From assembly GCA_016125185.1 (NCBI GenBank), contig WGMG01000004.1, positions 186,001-250,000 of the forward strand: DNA of 64,000 bases, written 5' to 3'. Both the position numbers and the translations under genes were made by a program. Under the pieces are notes generated by a model. It was not told the origin of the DNA and searched no databases. It worked only from the letters and a program-made list of their open reading frames with translations. The first letter of the stretch is position 1, and the number at the start of each line of letters is the position of its first letter. Positions 58,301 through 64,000 of this stretch are shown piece after piece. Origin of the DNA: Armatimonadota bacterium. GTDB taxonomy: Bacteria > Armatimonadota > Fimbriimonadia > Fimbriimonadales > Fimbriimonadaceae.

Positions 58301-60093
58301 TCAAAGTAGGGAGATACAGAACTTGTAGCACCTTTAACTCTAGCCTCGTAGTAGTTAGTCAACGCAAGTTCAAGGCCGAGGGCATTTGCAACCTCTTTAG
58401 CACGTGAATTCTTTGGCTTTGGCTGATAATCAGTCAGCCAACCTCCATATCCTGCCGAAAAATATCGAGCGTCGAGCCCATCGGTTGCCTTATTCGCAAG
58501 TGCCTCCTGCGGCGACATCGATATCGTTGAGTCAAAACCCTCGGTCGTAAGGAAGGAGTTTGTATCGCCACCCCACTCTAACTCTGGCGCATGATTGCGA
58601 TGGTCGGGTCCCAGGCTGAATGCCATGTACGCTTCGGGAACCATGATGCTTGCTTCTTTCCACGCATCGACCAATTTGCCATCTTTGTCACCGAGCAATT
58701 CCTTCGCCCGAGCATCGAACACGTCGTCCGGCGTTTTGGGGTCGTAGCCCAGTCGCCCCCACGTCATCCAGTACATCTCGTCCCGCTGATGGATCCAGTC
58801 GCAGTATTTGTCGGCGGGGTTGGCCAGGTAGTAGTCGGGTTTCTTCGGGTAGTAGGCATCTTCGCCCTCGATGGTGTATCCGCTGGCGGTGCCGATCTTC
58901 ATCTCGCCGATGGTGCGGCGTACCCACTGCGGGTTGTAGAAAGGAAAGATTCGGTGGGTGCCGTTGGCTCGCACCTGCCACACGATCTTGTACGGCTCGC
59001 TGGGCCAGTTGCCGCCGCCCGTCGCGGGATTTCCGGGCCACGTCTTCACGCCTTTCGCGCCGGAATCGCTGAGGTAGTCCTCGTAGGAGTAGCTGTACCA
59101 GTTGGCCATGCGCCCGCCGGCGACCATGTAGGGCGCGCCCCACTGCTCGCCGTTGTATTTGATCTCGACGGTGAAATCCTTACTTGCCCTAGCGAGAGGG
59201 AGCACTCGTTGTTTGCGGGTGATCCAGCTTCGGGTGACGATGGGAATATGTCGGCCGCTGGCTTTGACGGCCTCGTCGTAGCATCGGAAAAACGACTCGC
59301 TCCGCCCGCTTTCGCCGATGCGGTAGCCGATGGCGTCGAGGCCGGGTGCACGGCGGATCATCTGCTCGACGACCTCCTTGGTGTACTTGTAGATGTTCGC
59401 CTCGCTGGCGTCGTAGCCCGGATTCGGGTTCTGGGGAATCTTGAGGTTGGCTTCGTAGGCCATCAGGCTGACCCTGATGCCGCGCGCGTGGGCCATGTCG
59501 ATGACGTGGTTGAGCTGGCGGAGGTCCTGATCCTTGACGCTTTGGGTGACCCCGACCTTGGGGAACGATGGGCTGGTGACGAAGTAGGCGTAGAGATTGG
59601 GGGCGTTGGTGACGCTGATGTCCCACGCGCCGTGGATGTCGAGCCAGTTGAGGCGTGCGTGCGCCATCTGGTCCAGCAAGGTGGTCCAATAGTTCTCGTT
59701 TTGGAACCACCAGCGGTTGGGGTCAGTCAGGGCGGCGGGGTCGAAGTCGGTGTCGTTCTTGGCGTAGTTCCAGGGGAGGGTGAGGAAGAGGTTCAGGCCA
59801 CGGTCCTTGAGGAACGGCTGGTTTTTGACGCTGGTCTGCCAGGCCATGTCGCCTTGTTGATGAAGGCGCTCGGCGAATTCGAACGCGCCGTACATCGCGC
59901 CGACCGGGTCGCTCCCGACGATGCGGACCTTTCCATTCTTGGCGGCGATCTCGTAGGATTCCTTCTCGCCACCGCTTTTGACCTCAATGGAGACGTTTTG
60001 GGCTCGGTCTTTGGCCTCGCGAGCGACCTCGGCGCGAGCGAAGTCGAGCGGGGTCTTGGGTTGAAGCGTGATGAGAAGCGCGGCGGCGAGCAT
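55372..60093 (-). CDS. Fusion of glycosidase-like and acetyl-xylan-esterase-like domains (1573 residues)
   Basis: After a short signal sequence (MLAAALLITLQPKTPLDFAR), residues about 35-120 resemble the N-terminal domain of GH67/GH20 enzymes (GSDPVGAMYGAFEFAERLHQ). Residues about 120-620 look like a glycosidase barrel with NWLDIHGAWDIS, GLDAIGYRIGESG and GDTNSFLTTEGF. A beta-rich and Rossmann-like middle region follows (about 690-1000). From about 1030 to 1573 there is an alpha/beta hydrolase with YPVIVNVNGHWAHKKDEDRI, nucleophile GLTGASGGGLATLY, and a likely catalytic His in YAGGHDYNQ, as in acetyl xylan esterases. One chain would thus de-acylate and cleave plant or algal glycans. ATG 60093 is preferred to TTG 60132. 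Confidence 0.8.
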   Translation of the reverse strand: MLAAALLITLQPKTPLDFARAEVAREAKDRAQNVSIEVKSGGEKESYEIAAKNGKVRIVGSDPVGAMYGAFEFAERLHQQGDMAWQTSVKNQPFLKDRGLNLFLTLPWNYAKNDTDFDPAALTDPNRWWFQNENYWTTLLDQMAHARLNWLDIHGAWDISVTNAPNLYAYFVTSPSFPKVGVTQSVKDQDLRQLNHVIDMAHARGIRVSLMAYEANLKIPQNPNPGYDASEANIYKYTKEVVEQMIRRAPGLDAIGYRIGESGRSESFFRCYDEAVKASGRHIPIVTRSWITRKQRVLPLARASKDFTVEIKYNGEQWGAPYMVAGGRMANWYSYSYEDYLSDSGAKGVKTWPGNPATGGGNWPSEPYKIVWQVRANGTHRIFPFYNPQWVRRTIGEMKIGTASGYTIEGEDAYYPKKPDYYLANPADKYCDWIHQRDEMYWMTWGRLGYDPKTPDDVFDARAKELLGDKDGKLVDAWKEASIMVPEAYMAFSLGPDHRNHAPELEWGGDTNSFLTTEGFDSTISMSPQEALANKATDGLDARYFSAGYGGWLTDYQPKPKNSRAKEVANALGLELALTNYYEARVKGATSSVSPYFEDRLITFKEYQRALTSYGQIAANTYYRPFTERLRMHTNTFTWAEEFKKVQAEVAKFPEPQRGQNFPTKPELKLKEIEHITYFPDNSSLNWKVEGSMIRCITSPTFSAEKAFLKIKPLPSSTFFHRIPMVKVDDHFEATFRRERFGHAISAEVYYDGLGIQIPDADLNTPYLVVPSLPGPTPQIYNASEAMTYLKPSIITPDKFGAILIGSRAQNFLQFSKSIKRKLLEPVSKGMKLVILQQDFGKFQLDWLPKPLRVEAGQSDTFDPGDQLGLVRAAFPGAMWQRFAASDGWDIFGNGGLARLKYGQGEIWITTARLMQNMHLPNAAIDFVKLLSLGGKQKPTVLIDSCSEGGAYTSSCHPDLMNSHDIPFVTLGEAIAQEQGMDSFTPIPGPTMNDDVLEGQGQAIAQKFVRNQVIQMAKRPTPPNLTAFKRVRVERKKELMRSLGLDPMPPRTPLNARVTGTIARAGYHIEKVVFESRPKFYVTAHVYVPDRFAKARYPVIVNVNGHWAHKKDEDRIQLRCAFQALQGYVAIAIDSPGWSFEGNSLIERRAEGNHNDFKLVQGGANTTGYYVWDAMRALDYMATRPDTDMSRIGLTGASGGGLATLYTFAADDRYKAAVPVVYMASMELAPDNGCLCNHVPATSQIGDRSDVMAIQAPKPVYIMGAEQDGEFPPDATRLTVKKLKEAWTLFGKQDDVYGQIYAGGHDYNQLMRESSIGFFNKYLKSEGDGSPVPQPALQAIDPQDHQLLVLDPPLDGERTMRDLSMESLSNAPKATALEEFISVNGGRPPKTDMHWHENGTSQTRSVSFESEPGLITPGILVSDGKNSDWATIVVADHGKATEMASMPAMPPNTLFLDILGTGELTGFDLRYPVYAGRSVAFTGGWQIVRAAEAMRKHGKHVAIIGRGPLASQAVMVAGLLDPTIEKVMGYDCLKTWADVFRDDVPDVAIQPRANLCGSLDGLRKLVKHGEWHF

Positions 60094-60210
60094 CCTAGGG
60101 CGTATGGTAATCCTTTTTCGGGGGGAGGGCAAGGTCTGGCGTCAGGGCGAGTGCGAGTGCGAGCGCAGGGCGTCCAGTTGAAAAACTGCCAAGGTCCAAT
60201 TGGCCATGCC

Positions 60211-60276
60211 AGATTAGCGAGTCCGGAGAGTGTTGAAAGCGCGGATCAATCTACGCACTCCCGCATGGGCTAATCT
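60211..60276. repeat. Imperfect stem between convergently spaced minus-strand genes
   Basis: AGATTAGC (60211-60218) pairs with GCTAATCT (60269-60276) around an inner region with weaker pairing (GCGCGGAT against ATCTACGC). It lies in the 186-base gap 60094-60279 and resembles the other hairpin elements of the window. Confidence 0.45.
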
Positions 60277-60279
60277 CCA

Positions 60280-61386
60280 TTACTCGGCTTGCCCAACAGC
60301 CGCCATCGCTGGCGAACCCAGTTCGAACAAGAACTCGTCTTTGAACCGGAAGCCCCAGCCCGGCGAGGTATGCGGGTAAGCCATCCCGTCCTCGACCCTG
60401 ATCGGGTGGTCGATCAGCCCGTCCACCCAGTCGAGAATCTCGGCCCCGCGCCCGTTGGGCACCGTCATCAGGAGCGGTACGTGGTACTGCTTGTAGAAGT
60501 GCGGCACGATCGGGATGTTGTTCGCCTGGCAGAGGTCGGCGGAGTCACGCCACGCTTCCACGCTTCCCAGGCGGAAGAGGTCGGGTTGCCACAGGTCCAC
60601 CGCGTCCCGAAGGATCAACTCGCGAAGCGCCACCGTGCTGAATTCGCGTTTGCCGATGGCCAGCGAAATGCCGGTTGTCTGCCCCAATTGGCGATATCCC
60701 TCGAAGTCGGTGTGGGGCAACGGCTCCTCGAACCAGGTGATGCGGAGCGGCATCGCCGCCTGCGCCAACTTCGTCGCCGTGCTCACGCTCAGGCCCTGGT
60801 TGGCATCCATCATGATGTCCACGTCCGGCCCGACCGCTTCGCGGACGAGGTGCAGACGTTCGATGTCGCGCTCGATGTCGGCCGATCCAACCCGCATCTT
60901 CAGGCCATGAAAACCCCGCGCCACCAGGCTTGAAGCCTCAGAAATTAACTCCTCATTGGAATAGGAAAGCCAGCCGCCGCTCGCATAAACCGGCACTCTG
61001 TCCCGGTGGACGTTGAACATCTGCCAGACCGGCTTTTCGACGGCCCGCGCCCGTGCATCCCACATCGCGGTATTGATCGCCGCCAGCGCCCATCGATTGA
61101 TGCCGGTATTGCCGAAATATTCAGCTTGGCTCTCGTAGAACTGGATGAATTCCCTCGTTTGGTGAACGTCCCAACCGACGACCAGGTCGGTGGCATCGCG
61201 CAACGCTCCAAGGATCGCGTGAGGCGAATAGTGAAACGCCAGCATGTACGACTCGCCCACGATTCCGCTCTCTAGGTGGATCCGCGTGACGATGAAGGCG
61301 ATTTCGGGAAATTCGTGGGTGCTGTCGCTAATCGGACGCGACAGCGGCGACACGGCCTTATAAAGACTGACCCCACGTATTCTCAT
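60280..61386 (-). CDS. Mandelate racemase/muconate lactonizing-like enolase-superfamily enzyme
   Basis: The 368-residue protein has the capping domain followed by a barrel. GLKMRVGSAD holds the catalytic Lys in a KxR pattern; IMMDANQGLSV, ITWFEEPLPHTD and IGKREFST supply the metal acids; VPHFYKQYHVPLL is the general-base His region. These are traits of the mandelate racemase subgroup, many of which dehydrate sugar acids. Next to a fucosidase locus, an L-fuconate or similar dehydratase is plausible but unproven. GGGTGAG precedes the ATG. Confidence 0.82.
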   Translation of the reverse strand: MRIRGVSLYKAVSPLSRPISDSTHEFPEIAFIVTRIHLESGIVGESYMLAFHYSPHAILGALRDATDLVVGWDVHQTREFIQFYESQAEYFGNTGINRWALAAINTAMWDARARAVEKPVWQMFNVHRDRVPVYASGGWLSYSNEELISEASSLVARGFHGLKMRVGSADIERDIERLHLVREAVGPDVDIMMDANQGLSVSTATKLAQAAMPLRITWFEEPLPHTDFEGYRQLGQTTGISLAIGKREFSTVALRELILRDAVDLWQPDLFRLGSVEAWRDSADLCQANNIPIVPHFYKQYHVPLLMTVPNGRGAEILDWVDGLIDHPIRVEDGMAYPHTSPGWGFRFKDEFLFELGSPAMAAVGQAE

Positions 61387-61436
61387 CGGTGCTCACCCAA
61401 GCAATAGAATAACTTTATACTAACACGCAAACTGCC

Positions 61437-62003
61437 ATGAGCCACCTCGCAATCGAACCTATTCGCACCGCATTGGTGCTCATCGATTTTCAACACCTGA
61501 ATGTGAATCGCCCGTTGGTCCCTCTTTCGGGTGCCGAAATCGTGGCGAACGGGGCGCGCTTGGCATCGGCGGTACGAGAATCTGGGGGCACGGTGGTGTA
61601 CGTTCGCGTGTTGGTGGGCGAGATATTTCGACCGCCGGTGGATGTGGAACGACCACGATTTTCGGAGCTTCCGCCGGACGCCTGCGATATTGTTCCCGAG
61701 GCAGGAATGCAGGAGGGCGACTTGCTCGTGACCAAGCGTCAGTGGTGCGCGTTTTACGCCACCGAACTCGACCAGCACCTTCGGCGGCGCAATGTGAAGA
61801 CGATCCTGTTTGGAGGGATCGCGACCAATTTTGGGGTGGAATCGACAGCGCGCGGGGCGCTCGACCGCGACTACGAAGTGGTGTTTGCATCCGACGCAAT
61901 GTCCAGCCTCAATGCCGAAATGCATGACTTTTCGATCACCCGGGTTTTCCCCATGATCGGGCGAGTTCGGACCACCGACGAGATTATCGAGGCGCTGAAA
62001 TGA
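61437..62003 (+). CDS. Isochorismatase-fold hydrolase lacking the catalytic cysteine
   Basis: The 188-residue protein has the cysteine-hydrolase layout: LVLIDFQ with the Asp (D17), VTKRQWCAF with the Lys (K100) and GGIATNFGVESTARGA. At the usual nucleophile position, where most members have Cys in a TNxCV pattern, this protein has Gly 133. The EntB/PhzD isochorismatase subgroup also lacks the Cys and acts by a different route, so activity is not excluded. The gene is followed by a protease gene with a 4-base overlap (ATGA). Confidence 0.8.
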   Translation: MSHLAIEPIRTALVLIDFQHLNVNRPLVPLSGAEIVANGARLASAVRESGGTVVYVRVLVGEIFRPPVDVERPRFSELPPDACDIVPEAGMQEGDLLVTKRQWCAFYATELDQHLRRRNVKTILFGGIATNFGVESTARGALDRDYEVVFASDAMSSLNAEMHDFSITRVFPMIGRVRTTDEIIEALK

Positions 62004-62674
62004 TCGCAGTCGCCCTTGCTCTCACCCTGTGGCAGACGCCGCTTTACGAAAGGGAGGACCGGAAAATCGAAGGGTGGTCGGTTCACATCCGTAAAGAGCT
62101 TTTGCGCGACGAAAAGGACCTGACCGAGAAGGCGCTGACGATGATCGGCGACCAACTGAAGAAGATCAAGCAGGTGGTGCCGAAGGCCGCGGTGGCCGAG
62201 TTGCAAAAGGTTCCGCTCTGGCTATCGCCAGAGTATCCGGGCATCGTTCCGAGGGCTGAATATCATCCTGGTGCGCAATGGCTGAAGGAGCATGGTCGCG
62301 ACCCGATCATGGCCAAAGGAATAGAGTTCACCAACATCCGAATCTTTGCCGCTGAGGTGAAGCGGATGCCGATCTTCGTGCTCCACGAACTCGCGCACGC
62401 CTACCATGATCGGGTTCTGGGCTTTGATGATCCGCGCATCAAGATGGCATTTGAGCATGCTCAGTCGAGTGGTAAGTACGACCACGTCCTTCGGTCCGAC
62501 GGCAAAACGGCGAAGGCGTACGCGATGACGAATGAGCGCGAGTACTTCGCCGAGGGCACCGAGTCGTACTTTGGGCGCAATGATTTCTATCCGTTCGACC
62601 GCAAGGACCTGAAGGAAGCCGACCCCGAGCTTTTCGGCATCATGCAGGCGGTGTGGACAAAGCCGAAAGGCTAG
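62000..62674 (+). CDS. Secreted zinc metalloprotease (gluzincin type)
   Basis: The 224-residue protein has a short signal sequence (MIAVALALTLWQTP). LHELAHAYHD (about residue 129) is the HExxH zinc site, and NEREYFAEGTESYFGRNDF about 55 residues on gives the third ligand Glu, as in gluzincins related to anthrax-lethal-factor-like or M90-type proteases. Inhibitory or target domains are not seen. It overlaps the isochorismatase-fold gene by 4 bases and shares CTAG with the stop of the histidine kinase gene. Confidence 0.78.
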   Translation: MIAVALALTLWQTPLYEREDRKIEGWSVHIRKELLRDEKDLTEKALTMIGDQLKKIKQVVPKAAVAELQKVPLWLSPEYPGIVPRAEYHPGAQWLKEHGRDPIMAKGIEFTNIRIFAAEVKRMPIFVLHELAHAYHDRVLGFDDPRIKMAFEHAQSSGKYDHVLRSDGKTAKAYAMTNEREYFAEGTESYFGRNDFYPFDRKDLKEADPELFGIMQAVWTKPKG

Positions 62675-64000
62675 GCTGCGTCGTATTGCGGGAGTTCGTT
62701 GACGGCGCGAAGGTCGAGGGCAAAGGTCGTCCCTTCTGGGCTCGTGCGAAGCAACATGAGGTCTCCGCCCATCAGGTGGGCGAGGTTTCTCGACAACGCA
62801 AGTCCCAATCCCGTGCCCTCGGCCGACTGGTCTCCCAATCGCTCGAACGGGGCAAAGAGTCGTGAGACATGCTCGCCGGGGATGCCTTGGCCCGTGTCTT
62901 CGATCTCGAGGCGGAACGTCTCGGCGTCGAGCATCGAACATCGAATCGAGATTTCGCCATCTGGTCGGTTGTACTTCACGGCATTTGAAAGTAGGTTTAG
63001 CGTCACCTGCAAGAGGCGCTGCTGATCGGCGTGAACCGCCAGGTCTTCGAGTGGCGTTTGACAAAGCCGGAAGGCCACGCCGCGCTGGGCGGCGATGGGG
63101 CGGACCATCGAGACGGCATGCTCAATGACGGGCTTGACGAGCACCGGCTCAACTTCGACGCTCAGCTTTCCAGATTCGATCTTGGCCAAATCGAGGATTT
63201 CGTTCACGAGGTCGAGTAGATGCTGGCCACCCTTCAAAATCGCCTCGGCGCTGTCGACCGTCTTGGGATCGGGCGCTCGCATCTGCAAGAGTTGGGCGAA
63301 GCCGATAACGGCATTCAACGGCGTACGAAGTTCGTGGCTCATGTGCGACAGGAATTCGCTCTTGGCCGCGTTGGCCTGTTTGGCCTCCTCGATAGCCTGC
63401 GTGAGTTCGAGAGTCCGAATTCGGACCGCCTCCTCAAGGTTCTCGTTCAGTTGGCCCAATTCGGCGCGCTTGGCCACGTTTGCTTTCAGTACCTTGCGAA
63501 AGGCGTCGGCCAAATCCGACAGTTCGTCGTTGCCTTTCAGGTGTACCAGGTCCGGTTCTTGCGAGTTTCCGATCGACCAAGTAAGCCGACGAAGCCGTCG
63601 AACAATGAAGAAGTCGATGACAAAGAAGAACGCGGCGCTCAGGACTAGCGTACCAATCACCAGCCATCGGAAAAGTTCATGGAAGGTTTCGATTCCCTGG
63701 GCGTGAAAGTTGCGCTGAACGGCGATGCGCTGGACCCAGATGGGTTGTCCATGCTCGTCTTTAACCGTGTAGTAAGCATAGGCGACGTCGGGCGAAACGT
63801 AGGTCAGCGTGTAGGGTGTATCGCCAGCGGTATCGCTGACCGACTTCTTAAAATTGGGCCGAACCAGAGCCTCGGCAATGGATACGTCCGTGATCTGAAC
63901 CTTCAGACTCTGCGAAATCTTGGCGAAATCGGTGGAGGTCATGTACTGGCCCCAGACCAGCCAGCCCACGCTCTTGCCGGTGCCATTCGTCTTGGTGATC
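62671..64000 (-). CDS. Membrane sensor histidine kinase (5' end outside window)
   Basis: The frame is open to the end of the window, so the N-terminus is missing; about 443 residues are visible. They comprise part of an extracytoplasmic sensor domain, a membrane helix (LVIGTLVLSAAFFFVIDFFI), a HAMP-like linker (RRLRRLTWSIGNSQE) and a coiled coil (ELGQLNENLEEAVRIRTLEL). The kinase core follows: H-box FLSHMSHELRTPLNAVIGFA, N-box NLLSNAVKYN, G1 EDTGQGI and G2 GTGLGLALSRN. It would phosphorylate itself on His and pass the phosphate to a response regulator, none of which is in the window. A GTG at 63969 is only an internal codon. Confidence 0.9.
   Translation of the reverse strand, partial: ITKTNGTGKSVGWLVWGQYMTSTDFAKISQSLKVQITDVSIAEALVRPNFKKSVSDTAGDTPYTLTYVSPDVAYAYYTVKDEHGQPIWVQRIAVQRNFHAQGIETFHELFRWLVIGTLVLSAAFFFVIDFFIVRRLRRLTWSIGNSQEPDLVHLKGNDELSDLADAFRKVLKANVAKRAELGQLNENLEEAVRIRTLELTQAIEEAKQANAAKSEFLSHMSHELRTPLNAVIGFAQLLQMRAPDPKTVDSAEAILKGGQHLLDLVNEILDLAKIESGKLSVEVEPVLVKPVIEHAVSMVRPIAAQRGVAFRLCQTPLEDLAVHADQQRLLQVTLNLLSNAVKYNRPDGEISIRCSMLDAETFRLEIEDTGQGIPGEHVSRLFAPFERLGDQSAEGTGLGLALSRNLAHLMGGDLMLLRTSPEGTTFALDLRAVNELPQYDAA

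Noticed and set aside
58591..60273. 560-codon open frame on the plus strand opposite the glycosidase-esterase fusion
   Set aside because: It mirrors the high-GC codons of the real minus-strand gene, has no recognisable domain, and the opposite frame shows clear family motifs.

Overview
The window reads as a moderately GC-rich, free-living, diderm bacterial chromosome. Supporting signs are lipoprotein and secretion signals, an LptC/LptA-like lipopolysaccharide transport protein, two PEP-CTERM sorted proteins, a CPA2 antiporter, secreted glycosidases and dense gene packing with many 4-nt overlaps. The mix (PEP-CTERM proteins, TIGR03790-type protein, large secreted glycan-active proteins, unusual histidine genes) suggests an environmental lineage such as Armatimonadota/Fimbriimonadia. 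That placement is an inference from gene content, not a database result. No rRNA, tRNA, CRISPR array, insertion sequence or prophage was seen.

Layout. 1-6.2 kb: end of a surface protein, a large secreted protein, a lipoprotein, an LptC/LptA-like protein and an M55 D-aminopeptidase. 6.5-17.6 kb: housekeeping and stress genes (AlkA-like glycosylase, uridine kinase, MmgE/PrpD protein, LuxR-PAS regulator, M48 protease, saccharopine-dehydrogenase-like enzyme, thioredoxin-like protein, SGNH hydrolase) and two paralogous membrane proteins. 17.65-22.73 kb: a histidine operon (hisG-hisH-hisF-hisA/I/E fusion-hisD), preceded by a 16-residue leader peptide with eight histidine codons and alternative RNA hairpins, which looks like an attenuator. 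23-29.6 kb: a DOMON-like/GH16 pair, S41 protease, small proteins, a PEP-CTERM protein followed by a tandem array of terminator-like hairpins, and a flavin monooxygenase divergent from a TetR regulator across clear palindromic operators.

29.6-35.3 kb: ECF sigma factor with a membrane partner, a tandem gene duplication whose first copy is frameshifted, a Phd/VapC-type toxin-antitoxin pair and a TIGR03790-like protein. 35.4-38.2 kb: a copper module csoR-copZ-copA with two matching operator boxes. 38.2-50.2 kb: DinB-like protein, ABC-F ATPase, alditol-oxidase-like flavoenzyme, a flavin-dependent-halogenase-like oxidoreductase, a CPA2 antiporter and hypothetical secreted proteins, with several hundred bases of hairpin-rich repeats between them. 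50.3-62.7 kb: PEP-CTERM repeat protein, PadR regulator, EEP hydrolase, and a probable glycan locus (GH29 fucosidase, AraC regulator, a 1573-residue glycosidase-like/esterase fusion, an enolase-superfamily enzyme), then an isochorismatase-fold protein lacking its cysteine and a zinc protease. 62.7-64 kb: a truncated sensor histidine kinase.

Three themes run through the window. Many genes have a TANNNT box 5-7 bases before the start codon and no Shine-Dalgarno sequence, implying leaderless mRNAs. Gaps between genes are filled with families of compact hairpins, including one symmetric four-hairpin element enclosed by an 11-bp outer stem. The histidine operon combines apparent attenuation with a HisA-HisI-HisE fusion abutting HisD, an order resembling fungal HIS4. 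All family assignments rest on motif recognition by eye.
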